Shown here: one piece after another, positions 43,011 to 52,814 of the stretch
Numbering within the stretch: position 1 is the first letter of the stretch
How the letters are laid out: each line of letters begins with the position of its first letter
Assembly: GCF_002868735.1 (NCBI RefSeq)
Contig: NZ_CP025612.1
Location: 62,001 to 126,000 of the forward strand
Reading direction: 5' to 3'
DNA: 64,000 nt
DNA from: Niveispirillum cyanobacteriorum
GTDB lineage: Bacteria > Pseudomonadota > Alphaproteobacteria > Azospirillales > Azospirillaceae
Translations under genes and position numbers: made by a program
The notes under the pieces: generated by a model
What the model saw: only the letters and a program-made list of their open reading frames with translations
What the model was told of the DNA's origin: nothing
Databases searched by the model: none

Positions 43011-43315
43011 CAGTCGCGCTCCACCTTCAGGATCTCACCCGTGCGGGCATCGACATAGAGTTCCTGGCGCTGGCCGTCGGGACCGGTGGCCTTCACCTCC
43101 ACCAGCTTGTCGCTTTTCCGCTCAACCGAGCGGGCATCGCGGTAGCCCTGGGCCGACAGCTTGTCCAACAAAGCCGGCATGGACAGCGTATCCACTGCCA
43201 TGGACGGCCCAGGCATGGGCGCGGCACCGGTCCCGGCCCCTTGCGCATAGGCATAGGCACCGGCGGCCAGCGAACCGGTCAGAAGCAGGCCGGCAAGGAG
43301 ACGGGGGTAAGGCAT
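43010..43315 (-). CDS. Small secreted PepSY-domain protein
   Basis: The 101-residue product has a signal peptide (LLAGLLLTGSLAAGAYAYAQ) and one PepSY-type unit (LLDKLSAQGYRDARSVERKS, then ELYVDARTGEILKVERD). Such proteins often go with cytochrome b561-like genes. A role in periplasmic electron transfer or inhibition is inferred. ATG 43315 is chosen as the start of the signal peptide; the gene is coupled to the cytochrome gene by a one-base overlap. Confidence 0.82.
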   Translation of the reverse strand: MPYPRLLAGLLLTGSLAAGAYAYAQGAGTGAAPMPGPSMAVDTLSMPALLDKLSAQGYRDARSVERKSDKLVEVKATGPDGQRQELYVDARTGEILKVERD

Positions 43316-43403
43316 GATGGGTTCCTTCCTGTTGGATCGATGATGGAACCGATCCTGACAGGGCTGCGCTGAACCCAAGCTGAATGCGCCGCGAAAAGAA
43401 AAA

Positions 43404-43425
43404 CGGCCGGGAATATCCCCGGCCG
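43404..43425 (-). terminator. Terminator of the WecA-like gene
   Basis: CGGCCGGG (43404-43411) pairs with CCCGGCCG (43418-43425) around 6 bases. Leftward it is followed by TTTTTCTTTTC. It sits 47 bases beyond the stop of the glycosyl-phosphate transferase gene and separates it from the PepSY gene. Confidence 0.85.
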
Positions 43426-43471
43426 CTTGTCAGTAAAACCGCTTCGGGAGGAGCCCGGCGGATGGAAATCT

Positions 43472-44512
43472 TCAGCGCGCCTCACCACCGACAACAGCAG
43501 CAGGTGCCGGAACGGCAGCTGTGCGGGCGATAGCAAAGCGGTACATCAGCAGCGTCAGTGCGACTGTCACGGCAAACCCGGAAACGCCGCCGACCAGGAC
43601 ACCCGCCGCGTTCGGCAGGGCCACCATAGACCAGTAGGCCAGGGCCGTGCGGGTGGGCGAAACCAGCCAGCGCAGCAAGTAATGATGCAGGTGCTCCCGG
43701 TCCGGGGAGAAAGGGGCGCGACCGGCGCGCAGGCGGCTGACGATCAGTCGCAGGCAATCGACCACCGGCAGCAGGAACAGGCCCATCAGCTGCATGTTGG
43801 TCAGGGTGCTGTCGGCGTGGCCCGTGATAGCCAGACCCAGCAGGCCCATGACAGCGGAGATACCATAAGCGCCACTGTCACCCAGGAAGATGCGACCACG
43901 CATGTTGAAGGCCAGGAACACCGCCCCGCCCGCCACGATCAGCAGGGCCAGCATCGACAGGGTGCCGGTACCGGCCAGCGCGAAGAACAGTGCCCAGATC
44001 ATGGCCATGCCCGAGGCAACGCCATTGGCACCATCGCTCATGTTGAACGCATACTGGAAGCCAACAAGGCTGACGATTGTCAGCATCGCGCCCATGAAGG
44101 GCGGGACATCAACGCTGACATCACCGCCAAAATTCAGGGAGGTCAGGGCCAGATGCGGCGCCAGGATGATGGCGAAGGAGAACATCACCAGCGAAACCGA
44201 CAGGCGCACGACGGGCGGCAGGTGCTGACGATCATCCACCATGCCCATGACGAACAGCACGACCATCACGGGCACGATTACCCAATGCAGGCCGACACCA
44301 TCATTATAGGAAATACCGCCACCAATCAGCGTCGCAGGCAGCAGGATGGCCAGACCGCCCACCAGCGGCACCGCACCACGATGCAGCTTACGCAGGCTGT
44401 CAGGCTTGTCCATGATGCCCAGGGCATTGCCGATGGGCTTGGCCGCGAAGCAGATCAGGGCAGACAGGGCGATCTGCAGGATAAGGGCCAGAGGATATTC
44501 CAATTTTGCCAC
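43472..44512 (-). CDS. WecA/MraY-like polyprenyl-phosphate glycosyl-1-phosphate transferase
   Basis: The 346-residue integral membrane protein has the family's loops: GMVDDRQHLPPVVRL with the DD pair, FNMSDGANGVASGMA, IFLGDSGAYGISAVMG and PFSPDREHLHHYLLR with the HxHH motif. It transfers GlcNAc-1-phosphate or a similar sugar phosphate from UDP to undecaprenyl phosphate, starting surface glycan synthesis. About ten membrane helices are expected. The GTG at 44512 has a ribosome binding site too close; TTG 44503, with AAGGG 8 bases before it, may be the true start. Confidence 0.9.
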   Translation of the reverse strand: MAKLEYPLALILQIALSALICFAAKPIGNALGIMDKPDSLRKLHRGAVPLVGGLAILLPATLIGGGISYNDGVGLHWVIVPVMVVLFVMGMVDDRQHLPPVVRLSVSLVMFSFAIILAPHLALTSLNFGGDVSVDVPPFMGAMLTIVSLVGFQYAFNMSDGANGVASGMAMIWALFFALAGTGTLSMLALLIVAGGAVFLAFNMRGRIFLGDSGAYGISAVMGLLGLAITGHADSTLTNMQLMGLFLLPVVDCLRLIVSRLRAGRAPFSPDREHLHHYLLRWLVSPTRTALAYWSMVALPNAAGVLVGGVSGFAVTVALTLLMYRFAIARTAAVPAPAAVVGGEAR

Positions 44513-45055
44513 CCTTCAGGCGCGGGTTTGAGAGCTTGACCGTCAACAACACCGGAGCACCCGCCGTAGGTCCGTCGACATCGACGGAACGCGGAACTTC
44601 GATATCGAAACAGGCACTCCTTATTGAGGTTATCCCGCGGTCCGCCCCTTCGTACCGCAGTGCCGAAGCCGTGGCAGGTTTACCATAGGCTCCGATCTAT
44701 CGGAAAGACATTACCGTAGGGAAGGTCTGCGCTGGAAGCGCAGACCGACAAAAACAACTTACTGACATGGAGATTATCATATCTGATGCCGGAAAGGCAC
44801 AGTCTTTAGACGAGGGACCCTATGCCTTTGCGCAGGGGTCGGACACCGAAAATGGCAGATAGCAAGGACTTCCGGGGTAGTCCGGGGAGGTGGACCTATG
44901 ACCTTGCCGTAGGGTGTCGTCACCGACTCGATAGCCATGAGGCAGGCCGGAATGGAGAAGGGGCGAGCCCGTCTGCACAGGCCCGCCCCCATGATGAAGG
45001 ACTTGTTGCACTGCCGAAATGCTGCTCCTCACACGACCGTAGTCGTTGAGGAAGG
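44513..45055. other. Non-coding 543-bp region with two adjacent palindromes
   Basis: No credible gene is seen. TCCGTCGA-CA-TCGACGGA (44571-44588) and TTCGATATCGAA (44598-44609) lie 60-95 bases upstream of the WecA-like gene and look like operator sites. The remaining sequence has several short G/C-rich stems, but none forms a class I recognise, and no terminator with U-tract is seen. Confidence 0.5.
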
Positions 45056-46444
45056 TCAGGCCGGCGCGCGGTCCGACAATCCGCCGCCCAGCGCCTTATA
45101 CAGCGTGACCAAATTTGAAAGCCGCTGCTGACGCAGGATGATCAAGCTGCTTTCCGCCGCATAAAGGCTACGCTGCGCATCCAGAACCTGCAGATAGCTG
45201 TCGACGCCCCGGTCATAGCGGGCCTTGGACAGGGTGTAGGTCTCCCGCGTGGCCGTCACCAAGGCCGTCTGGGCGGCCACCTGATCATCCAGGGTGGCAC
45301 GGGCGGCCAGGGCGTCTGCGACCTCACGGAAGCCCGTGCGCACGGCGCCTTGATAGTTGGCGACGGCGATGTCCCGGTCCGCCTTGGCGACATCCAGGTT
45401 AGACTGGGTGCGACCAAAATCGAAAATGGGCAGGCTGGCATCAGCCCCGACATTCCAGACCTTGCTGCCGCCTTCGAACAGGCCGGACAGCGAGGTGCTG
45501 GCGGTTCCCAGCGCGCTGGTCAGGCCGATACGCGGGAAGAAGGCGGCGCGGGCCGCACCGATATTGGCGTTGGCGGCCCGCAGATTATGTTCGGCCTGCG
45601 CAATGTCGGGCCGACGGGTCAGCAGATCGGACGGCAGGCCTTCTGGCAGGGCCGGGACCAGCAAGGACCCTTCCTCCCCCAGGACCTTGTCGCCCGCCAC
45701 CGTCACGGGGCTGCCCACCAGCAGGGTCAGGGCGTTTTCATCCAGTGCCACCTGACGGCGGAAAGCGGCAAGGTTGGCCCGCGCCGTCTCCAGCGTGGTT
45801 TCGGCCTGTCGAAGCTCCAACAGCGAACGGGCGCCCCGGTCGAAGGCCAGCTTGACCAGATCATAGCTTTCCTTCTGGGCGTTGAAGGTCCGCTCCGTCA
45901 GGGCCAATTGCTCCCGGTCGGCCAGCAGGGTCAGGTAGGCATTCGCCACCTCTGCAACCAGGGCCAGACGCGCCGTCTCCCGCGCGGCGGCGGTCGCGAA
46001 ATAGCTTTCCAGGGCCGCGTCGGACAGGTTGCGCACGCGGCCAAAGAAATCCAGCTCGAACGCCGTGATGCCGGCATTGACCTGATACTGGTTACCCGTC
46101 TGGGTCACCGGTTCATTCACGCGGGCACGGGTTGCCGATGCGCCCGCCGTCACATTGGGCAGTTGATCCGCCCGCTGTACCCGATAGAGCGCGCGGGCCC
46201 GTTCGACATTGGCACTGGCAACCGCCAGATCATGGTTCTGGGCCAACGCCTGATCAATCAGGCCGCGCAACCCGTCATCCAGGAAGAAGTCGCGCCAGCC
46301 CAAATCGGCCACCGGTGCCGCCTGCGCCGCCGCCTGGGGATATGAGGCGGCGACGCCGGTGGATGGTGCCTGATAGTCAGGGGCCATGCTGCACCCTGCC
46401 AGCAGCAGCGGCAGCAGGGTCAGGGGAATAAGACGCTTGTTCAT
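45056..46444 (-). CDS. RND efflux outer membrane channel lipoprotein (OprM/NodT family)
   Basis: The 462-residue product starts MNKRLIPLTLLPLLLAGCSM with a lipobox (LAGC), then two similar halves of the TolC fold with DLGWRDFFLDDGLRGLIDQA, LPNVTAGASATRARVNEPVT, RPDIAQAEHNLRAANANIGA and FPRIGLTSALGTASTSLSGL. It forms the trimeric outer channel of the tripartite pump. ATG 46444 has AGGAG 8 bases upstream. Last gene of the set adaptor-pump-channel; its start lies 6 bases before the pump stop in reversed coordinates, that is, directly after it. Confidence 0.93.
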   Translation of the reverse strand: MNKRLIPLTLLPLLLAGCSMAPDYQAPSTGVAASYPQAAAQAAPVADLGWRDFFLDDGLRGLIDQALAQNHDLAVASANVERARALYRVQRADQLPNVTAGASATRARVNEPVTQTGNQYQVNAGITAFELDFFGRVRNLSDAALESYFATAAARETARLALVAEVANAYLTLLADREQLALTERTFNAQKESYDLVKLAFDRGARSLLELRQAETTLETARANLAAFRRQVALDENALTLLVGSPVTVAGDKVLGEEGSLLVPALPEGLPSDLLTRRPDIAQAEHNLRAANANIGAARAAFFPRIGLTSALGTASTSLSGLFEGGSKVWNVGADASLPIFDFGRTQSNLDVAKADRDIAVANYQGAVRTGFREVADALAARATLDDQVAAQTALVTATRETYTLSKARYDRGVDSYLQVLDAQRSLYAAESSLIILRQQRLSNLVTLYKALGGGLSDRAPA

Positions 46445-46449
46445 GTTGA

Positions 46450-49400
46450 TCACTCCTGCCCCACCTTCGGCTTCTTGTGGCTGCCAAAGCGCAAAACCAG
46501 CTTTTCGACGCCGACAAAGAAGATCGGCACGAAGAAGATGGCCAGCACCGTGGCCGACAGCATGCCACCGACGACACCGATACCGATTGCGTTCTGGCTG
46601 CCCGATCCGGCACCGGATGCCAAAGCCAGGGGCGAAACACCCAGAATGAACGCCAGTGAGGTCATGATGATGGGGCGCAGGCGCTGACGGGCGGCCTCCA
46701 GGGTCGCATCCACCAGATCCATGCCCTTCTCATAATATTCCTTCGCAAACTCCACGATCAGGATGGCGTTCTTGGCCGATAGGCCGATGGTTGTGAGCAG
46801 GCCCACCTGGAAATAGATGTCATTGGCCATGCCGGTCAACGTGGCTGCAACCACGGCCCCCAGCACGCCCAGCGGCACCACCAGCATCACCGCGAACGGG
46901 ATGGACCAGCTTTCATACAAGGCCGCCAGGCAGAGGAACACGACCAGCAGCGAGATGGCGTACAGAGCGGGTGCCTGTGCACCAGACAGCCGTTCCTCGT
47001 ACGACAGGCCCGTCCAGGCAAAGCCGATGCCAGGCGGCAGCTTCGCCACCAGCTCTTCCATCGCCGCCATCGCCTGACCGGAGCTGTAGCCCGGTGCCGG
47101 CTGACCCTGGATGTTCATCGACGAGGTGCCCATGAACCGCTCAAGCTTGGGCGGACCATAGGTCCAGCTGGCCTTGGCGAAGGCGGAGAAGGGAACCATC
47201 TCCCCCCGGTCGTTACGGACATGCAGCTTCTGAATATCCTCCGGCAGCATGCGGAACGGCGCATCGGCCTGAAGGAACACGCGCTTCACGCGGCCACGGT
47301 CGATAAAATCATCAACATAGGTGGAGCCCCAGAAGGCCGTCAGCGTGGTGTTGATATCCGCGATTTGCAGGCCCAGCGCCGCTGCCTTGGCCTTGTCCAC
47401 GTCGATGCTGAGCTGTGCGGTATCCTCCAGCCCATTGGGGCGTACACCCGCCAGGGCTGGATGCTGTGCGGCCATGCCCAGCAGCTGGTTACGCGCCGCC
47501 AGCAGCGCCTCATGCCCGGCCCCTGCCTCGTCCAGAAGCTGGAAATCAAAGCCAGTAGCATTGCCCAGTTCAAGAACGGCGGGCGGCGTGAAGGCAAAGG
47601 CCATCGCGTCCTTCAGGCCCATGAATGCCCCCATGGCACGCATGGCGATGGCTTGAGCGGTGTTGTCCGCCCCCTTGCGCTCCGACCAGTCTTTCAACTG
47701 GATGAAGACCATGGCGGAGTTCTGACCGCTACCCGCGAAGCTGAAGCCACCGATGGAGAAGACGCCCCGGATATTGTCCTTTTCCTGGCTCAGCAGGTAA
47801 TCCTCAACCTGTTTCACCGTCTCCATGGTGCGTTCCTGGGTCGAACCCGGCGGCGCCATCACCATGGCAAAGATGATGCCCTGGTCCTCTTCCGGCAGGA
47901 AGGCGGTGGGCAGGCGCAAGAACAGCACACCCAGGATCGCCACCAGACCCGCGAATACCAACAGGAACCGCTTGCTCCGCCGCACCACGCCGCCGGTGGC
48001 GGACACGTATGACTGGTTGGCGCGGTTGAAGCCACGGTTGAACCAGCCAAAGAAGCCGCCACGTTCATGGTGATCCTGCGGCTTCAGGATGGTGGCGCAG
48101 AGCGCCGGGGTCAGCACCAGCGCCACCAGCACCGACAGGGCCATGGCCGATACGATGGTGATGGAGAACTGGCGATAGATGACGCCCGTGGAGCCGGGGA
48201 AGAAGGCCATGGGCACGAACACGGCCGAAAGGACCAGGCCGATGCCGACCAGGGCACCCGTAATCTGCTCCATGGATTTTCGCGTGGCCTCACGCGGGGA
48301 TAGTCCCTCCTCCGCCATCACCCGTTCTACATTTTCCACGACCACAATGGCATCGTCCACCAGCAGGCCGATGGCCAGCACGACGCCGAACAGGGTCAGG
48401 GTATTAATGGTGAAACCGAATGCCGCCAGGATACCGAAGGTACCCAAAAGCACGACCGGAACCGCGATGGTCGGAATGATGGTCGCCCGGAAGCTCTGCA
48501 AGAACAGGTACATGACCAGGAAGACCAAAACCACGGCCTCGGCCAGGGTCTTGACCACTTCCTGGATCGACAGCTTCACGAACGGCGTCGTCTCATACGG
48601 ATATTCGACATCCACACCCGCCGGGAAGCTTGGGCGCAGCGCCTCGATCGCCTGCTTCACCGATGCCGCGGTTTCCAGCGCATTGGCACCCGTCGCCAGA
48701 TTGACGGCGAGGCCGACCGCATTCATGCGGTTGTAACGGGAAACGAAGTCATAGCTCTCGCCACCCAGTTCCACCCGCGCGACATCGCGCACATGAACGG
48801 CTGCACCATCACGGCTGGACTTGATCAGGATGGCGCCGAACTGCTCAGGCGTTTGCAGGCGGCTCTGTGCCGTCACGGTGGCATTCAGCTGCTGCCCCTT
48901 GACCGACGGGGTGCCGCCGACCTGTCCCGCAGAGACCTGGGCATTCTGGGCTTTGATCGCCGCCGATACCTCGTCTACGGTGATGCCAAGGCCCGCCATC
49001 TTGACGGGGTCCAGCCAGATGCGCATGGCATAGCCACCGCCGAACACCTGCACCGAACCGACACCATTCACACGGCTGATCGGGTCCTGAACGCGCGAGG
49101 CGACGAAGTCCCCCAGGTCATTGCCGTCCAGACGGCCATCCTTGGATACAAAACCGGCAACCAGAAGGAAGCTGGCCGATGCCTTGGACACGACAACGCC
49201 GCGCTGCTGCACTTCCGACGGAAGCGAGGACAAAGCCGGCGTCACCTTATTCTGCACCTGCACCTGGGCAATGTCGGCATCGGTACCGGCATTGAAGGTC
49301 AGGGTGATGGTGACGCTGCCCGACGCATCGCTGGTCGAGGAAAGGTAGCGTAGATTATCGATGCCCTTCAGGTTCTGTTCGATGACCTGGGTGACAGTCT

Positions 49401-49575
49401 TTTCCAGCGTTTCAGCCGACGCACCTGGATAGGAGGCGCTGACCGCGATGGAAGGCGGTGCGATGGCCGGATATTGCTCAATCGGCAGACGCATGATGGA
49501 CAACGCGCCGGCCAGCATGATCACGATGGCGATCACCCAGGCAAAGACCGGGCGATCAATGAAGAACTTCGCCAT
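46450..49575 (-). CDS. RND multidrug efflux permease (AcrB/MexB-like)
   Basis: The 1041-residue protein starts [20 protein letters not shown], with [40 protein letters not shown] (the TM4 aspartates), [20 protein letters not shown] and [20 protein letters not shown]. All are hallmarks of AcrB/MexB-type pumps. It exports drugs, dyes, bile salts or solvents driven by protons. It lies 21 bases downstream of its adaptor and adjacent to its channel gene, forming a complete system. No local repressor gene is visible upstream. Confidence 0.95.
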   Translation of the reverse strand: MAKFFIDRPVFAWVIAIVIMLAGALSIMRLPIEQYPAIAPPSIAVSASYPGASAETLEKTVTQVIEQNLKGIDNLRYLSSTSDASGSVTITLTFNAGTDADIAQVQVQNKVTPALSSLPSEVQQRGVVVSKASASFLLVAGFVSKDGRLDGNDLGDFVASRVQDPISRVNGVGSVQVFGGGYAMRIWLDPVKMAGLGITVDEVSAAIKAQNAQVSAGQVGGTPSVKGQQLNATVTAQSRLQTPEQFGAILIKSSRDGAAVHVRDVARVELGGESYDFVSRYNRMNAVGLAVNLATGANALETAASVKQAIEALRPSFPAGVDVEYPYETTPFVKLSIQEVVKTLAEAVVLVFLVMYLFLQSFRATIIPTIAVPVVLLGTFGILAAFGFTINTLTLFGVVLAIGLLVDDAIVVVENVERVMAEEGLSPREATRKSMEQITGALVGIGLVLSAVFVPMAFFPGSTGVIYRQFSITIVSAMALSVLVALVLTPALCATILKPQDHHERGGFFGWFNRGFNRANQSYVSATGGVVRRSKRFLLVFAGLVAILGVLFLRLPTAFLPEEDQGIIFAMVMAPPGSTQERTMETVKQVEDYLLSQEKDNIRGVFSIGGFSFAGSGQNSAMVFIQLKDWSERKGADNTAQAIAMRAMGAFMGLKDAMAFAFTPPAVLELGNATGFDFQLLDEAGAGHEALLAARNQLLGMAAQHPALAGVRPNGLEDTAQLSIDVDKAKAAALGLQIADINTTLTAFWGSTYVDDFIDRGRVKRVFLQADAPFRMLPEDIQKLHVRNDRGEMVPFSAFAKASWTYGPPKLERFMGTSSMNIQGQPAPGYSSGQAMAAMEELVAKLPPGIGFAWTGLSYEERLSGAQAPALYAISLLVVFLCLAALYESWSIPFAVMLVVPLGVLGAVVAATLTGMANDIYFQVGLLTTIGLSAKNAILIVEFAKEYYEKGMDLVDATLEAARQRLRPIIMTSLAFILGVSPLALASGAGSGSQNAIGIGVVGGMLSATVLAIFFVPIFFVGVEKLVLRFGSHKKPKVGQE

Positions 49576-49596
49576 TTCGGTTCTCTCCGGGAATGA

Positions 49597-50781
49597 TCAG
49601 CGGGCCGGGGCAGGTGCTGCACCCGCCGCGGCAGGAGCCGGATTATAGGGCACGGGCTTGACCGGTGCGCCGGGGGCAGCCTTCAGCACGCCCTGGACAA
49701 TCACCCGTTCCTTGGGCGCCAGACCCTTGGTCACCACCCACTGGTCCCCGACGGCCTTAGCCGCCGTGACAGGGCGGATTTCCACCTTGTCTTCCTTACC
49801 CACCACCATGGCGGTGGCTACACCACCGGGACCGATGATCACGGCCTGCTGCGGCACCAACATGGCATCGGCCCGCGTGCCCTGATCCACCACCGCACGC
49901 ACGAACATACCGGGCAAAAGCTCCAGGCGCGGATTCGGGAAGGTGGCGCGCAGACCGATGGTGCCCGTGCCTTCATCCACCGTGATGTCGGAGAAGTCGA
50001 GCGCCCCGTCTTCGGCATAGGCGGTGCCATCGGGCAGGATCAGTTTAACCTTCAGCTTTCCGCCTTCCGGGATCGTCGCCTCCCCCGCCGCGACCTGACG
50101 GCGCAGTGCCGCTACCGCGTCAGCAGACTGGGTCAGGTCGATATAGATCGGGTCGAGCTGCGTGACGCTGGTCAGCATTTCAGCCTGACCCGCCGTAACC
50201 AGGGCACCTGGCGTAACGCGCGAGCGGCCCACCCGGCCCGCGATCGGCGAGGTCAGGCCTGCATAATCCAGATTGATGCGGGCCGTTTCAACGGCAGCCT
50301 TGGCGGCGGCGACCGCCGCCTCCCGCGCGCCCAATTCGGCCATGGCATCATCATATTCCTGCTGGCTGACGCCCTTCACGGCAACCAGTTCCTTGTAGCG
50401 GCCAGCACGCGCCTTGACGGAGGTCAGCTGCGCCTCCGCACTTTTCAAATCGGCCTGTGCCTGCGCCAGGGCGGCGCGGTAGGTCGCGGGATCGATCTGG
50501 TAGAGCGATTGCCCAGCCTTCACATCACTGCCTTCCGTGAACAACCGGTCCTTGATGATGCCCGACACCTGCGGGCGGATTTCCGCCACGCGATAGGGTG
50601 TCACGCGACCGGTCAGTTCCGACGTCAGTGTATAAGGGGCGGGATTGACGGCAACCACAGCCACCTCCGGCGGCGGCATTGCGCCCATGCCCATCCCGGC
50701 GCCACCACCATCCTGACCACAGGCGGTAAGCGTCAATGCCAGAAGAAACAGGGAACCGGAAAGCCGGGTGGTCGTGCGCAT
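49597..50781 (-). CDS. RND efflux adaptor lipoprotein (AcrA/MexA-like)
   Basis: The 394-residue product has a lipobox (LALTLTACG) at about residue 21, then VTPYRVAEIRPQVSGIIKDR, GSDVKAGQSLYQIDPATYRA, a coiled hairpin, INLDYAGLTSPIAGRVGRSR and LGLRATFPNPRLELLPGMFVR. This is the AcrA/MexA class, which is lipid-anchored. ATG 50781 is the start of the signal peptide; the frame extends upstream without support. It leads the three-gene operon. Confidence 0.94.
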   Translation of the reverse strand: MRTTTRLSGSLFLLALTLTACGQDGGGAGMGMGAMPPPEVAVVAVNPAPYTLTSELTGRVTPYRVAEIRPQVSGIIKDRLFTEGSDVKAGQSLYQIDPATYRAALAQAQADLKSAEAQLTSVKARAGRYKELVAVKGVSQQEYDDAMAELGAREAAVAAAKAAVETARINLDYAGLTSPIAGRVGRSRVTPGALVTAGQAEMLTSVTQLDPIYIDLTQSADAVAALRRQVAAGEATIPEGGKLKVKLILPDGTAYAEDGALDFSDITVDEGTGTIGLRATFPNPRLELLPGMFVRAVVDQGTRADAMLVPQQAVIIGPGGVATAMVVGKEDKVEIRPVTAAKAVGDQWVVTKGLAPKERVIVQGVLKAAPGAPVKPVPYNPAPAAAGAAPAPAR

Positions 50782-51228
50782 GACGTGAGTTCCTTGAACT
50801 TTATTGTTACCGGTTCGGCCGGTCATGAAATTACATCCGGTCGCGGATGTATCATGAATGGCCGCCGTTGGGTATGACGAAGCCGGCCACGGCACTTAGC
50901 ACTTTCGTGATAAACGTCGCGGCGCCGCAAAGACCGCCCTGCCAAACAGCGGCCTTGAAGGAATTTCGGCTTTTATCGGGTGAACGTGGATCATTTCATG
51001 TGATCCCAATCACAAAGCCGCCGCAAACAGGGCGGCAAACCCCCGTTGCAAAATTTCCGGTATCAGAAAGTTTATTTCTGTGCGCAAAGCCCCCTCCTGT
51101 TTCGCCCGATGCCGGTTGCTATCAGGAAGACGAACGGAGATAGGGCAATCCGACATGCTGTCGAATTTTTTCAAGGGTAGCACAGCGATAAGCCCCCAGG
51201 GGGTAAGGATTCCCCCGGAAGGTAAGGA
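50782..51228. other. Upstream region of the efflux operon, ending in two iteron-like copies
   Basis: The 447-bp region has no gene. Positions about 50860-51180 include a GCCGCC...GGCGGC stem (around 51018) without U-tract. The promoter of the efflux operon should lie near 50800-50900. Two direct copies of the 17-bp motif are described separately at 51193-51228. Confidence 0.5.
51193..51228 (+). repeat. Two direct iteron-like copies
   Basis: CCCCC-AGGGG-GTAAGGA (51193-51209) and CCCCC-GGAAG-GTAAGGA (51212-51228) are 19 bp apart, nearly two helix turns. They follow the 3' end of the secreted-protein gene on the opposite strand and match the motif of the iteron field at 56.5-57.2 kb. Confidence 0.85.
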
Positions 51229-51891
51229 TCAGAAACCGCCCGGCACGCGATAGATATCCGGTTCCTTGGGCTTCTCAACATAGGACAACCGAAGGCTGGC
51301 ACCGGCCACTTCCGGCTGCGCATCGGGTTTGGCCGACGGCTTCTTGGTAATCCCCAGGATCAGCTCCGTCAGGCGGCCCTGCACGTCACTTCCCTGAAAA
51401 ACCAACACATTATCATCGCCCAGCGACTGGTTCAGGATCAGGCCTTCCTGCCGGTACCCCTGACTCAGAAGATAATTGCGCAGGGCGTTGGCGGTGCCGA
51501 CAATCTGTTCCGGCTTGGTCGGAGACCCGATCTCCTGCCCCCAGATCACATTCACCCGGAACAGCTTCTTGGTCTTGTACCCCAAGAGGTAAGCAATCAC
51601 CGCCGGCCCGCTTTCGGGCAGCAGGTCATTGACCTTCACGATGAGGGCCGTCGTTCGCTCCGTGGGTTCTTCCACCCGCTGGATTGCATCGCCTGACAGC
51701 TTGAAATCCTTACCGATGGCGTCGCGCACCTGTGCCTCGGTCATGCCGAAGCGGGCATTGCGGAACCCCTCCACCTGCGCCGGTTTGGCCGCCTGGGCCG
51801 GTGCCGCCGGACTGGTGGCAGGCCGATTCTGGGCGATTGCGGGGCTTACGGCCAGCATCGCCACCATGGCTGCCGTCAGTATCCAACGCAT
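51229..51891 (-). CDS. Secreted protein of unknown function next to parB
   Basis: The 220-residue product has a signal peptide (MRWILTAAMVAMLAVSPAIA) and a mature domain with FRNARFGMTEAQVRDAIGKD, then TALIVKVNDLLPESGPAVIA and YLLGYKTKKLFRVNVIWGQE, probably periplasmic. The start at ATG 51891 is set by the signal peptide. It is flanked on both sides by pairs of iteron-like copies, so it sits inside the replicon's binding-site region. Family not recognised. Confidence 0.7.
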   Translation of the reverse strand: MRWILTAAMVAMLAVSPAIAQNRPATSPAAPAQAAKPAQVEGFRNARFGMTEAQVRDAIGKDFKLSGDAIQRVEEPTERTTALIVKVNDLLPESGPAVIAYLLGYKTKKLFRVNVIWGQEIGSPTKPEQIVGTANALRNYLLSQGYRQEGLILNQSLGDDNVLVFQGSDVQGRLTELILGITKKPSAKPDAQPEVAGASLRLSYVEKPKEPDIYRVPGGF

Positions 51892-51901
51892 CGTCACGCC
51901 T

Positions 51902-51946
51902 TCCTTACGCCTTGGGGGAGAATCGACAATCCTTACCGTTTGGGGG
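51902..51946 (-). repeat. Two iteron-like copies, reverse orientation
   Basis: TCCTTAC-GCCTT-GGGGG (51902-51918) and TCCTTAC-CGTTT-GGGGG (51930-51946) are the reverse complement of the 17-bp motif, 28 bp apart. They lie between parB and the secreted-protein gene and could also affect the promoter of the latter. Confidence 0.85.
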
Positions 51947-51954
51947 AGCAGTTG

Positions 51955-51970
51955 CTTGCGACGTCGCAAG
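51955..51970. promoter_or_regulatory. Candidate parS site beside parB
   Basis: CTTGCGACGTCGCAAG is a perfect 16-bp palindrome ending 1 base before the parB stop codon (51972-51974, reverse strand). The core TTGCGACGTCGCAA recurs at 60987-61000, and with one end mismatch at 57829-57842. A palindrome of 14-16 bp, few copies and proximity to parAB are the features of ParB centromere sites; binding is inferred. Confidence 0.68.
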
Positions 51971-51971
51971 T

Positions 51972-52814
51972 TCAGCCCTTGATCAAACGGTCGATCCGGT
52001 CACGCAGGGCCGTCAGGCTCTGCACCTCATCGTCGGCCAACCGGCCAGCCCGATCCGACAGCTTATCGAGGCTGCGGCCCAGTTTGCGGGCGACAGTCAG
52101 GACTGGGCTTTCGACCACCGGCTCCGTCGGCTTCTGCTTGGCGACACGCAATTCCTTGATGGTCGCCCCTTCCTTGATGCGCGACCAGAGGGCAAGGCGC
52201 GCCTCCTCCCCTTCCGTATCGGCCAGGACGAACAGGTGGCTCTTGGTCACCTTGTCCCGGAATGCGGGATATTCAGCTTGCACCTTCTCCGGCAGGCCAC
52301 GCAGGGCCAGCAAGCGGGAGACCTCCGACTTGGACAGGCCGACAACGGCGGCCAATTGTTCCTGGGCATAATTATGCCGTTCACCCAGACGGGACAGGGC
52401 GGAGGCGGTTTCCAGCGCATCGAGATCGCGGCGCTGGAGATTCTCCACCAGCGCCACTTCCTCAATATCGCCCTTGGTGATGACGGCGAAGATCGTGGGC
52501 TTGCCCAGCAGGCCATGGGCACGCCAGCGCCGCTCCCCCGCAGCGATGATGTAACCGCCTTCGGCGTGCTTCTTCACCAGGATCGGTTGCAACAGTCCAT
52601 TGTGGCGGATGCTGTCGGCCAATTCCATCAGGGCGGCGGGATCGAAATGCCGGCGCGGTTGTTCCGGGTTGGGATGAACCTGATCCAGGTCCAGTTCCAC
52701 CAGTTCCGGGAAATCTGCGGAGGTGCCGAACAGCCGGTTCAACCCGCTGTCGCGCGGAACCGCCGGCGTGGCGGGGGCAAGCGCCGGATTGGTGCGGGCG
52801 AGCTTACGCGACAC
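51972..52814 (-). CDS. parB: ParB-type partition protein
   Basis: Translation probably starts at GTG 52814 (MSRKLARTNPALAPATP), overlapping parA by 11 bases. The 280-residue product has the ParB/Srx domain with VHPNPEQPRRHFDPAALMEL, ILVKKHAEGGYIIAAGERRW (the GERRWRA CTPase motif) and VALVENLQRRDLDALETASA, a helix-turn-helix (LAAVVGLSKSEVSRLLALRG) and a C-terminal dimer domain. It should bind parS sites and work with ParA to segregate the replicon. The sequence is plasmid/chromid-like rather than the chromosomal Spo0J type. Confidence 0.93.
   Translation of the reverse strand: MSRKLARTNPALAPATPAVPRDSGLNRLFGTSADFPELVELDLDQVHPNPEQPRRHFDPAALMELADSIRHNGLLQPILVKKHAEGGYIIAAGERRWRAHGLLGKPTIFAVITKGDIEEVALVENLQRRDLDALETASALSRLGERHNYAQEQLAAVVGLSKSEVSRLLALRGLPEKVQAEYPAFRDKVTKSHLFVLADTEGEEARLALWSRIKEGATIKELRVAKQKPTEPVVESPVLTVARKLGRSLDKLSDRAGRLADDEVQSLTALRDRIDRLIKG

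Noticed and set aside
44513-45055. Structured non-coding RNA or riboswitch
   Set aside because: Several short stems can be drawn, but none matches a class I know and no terminator is seen, so I list it only as non-coding.
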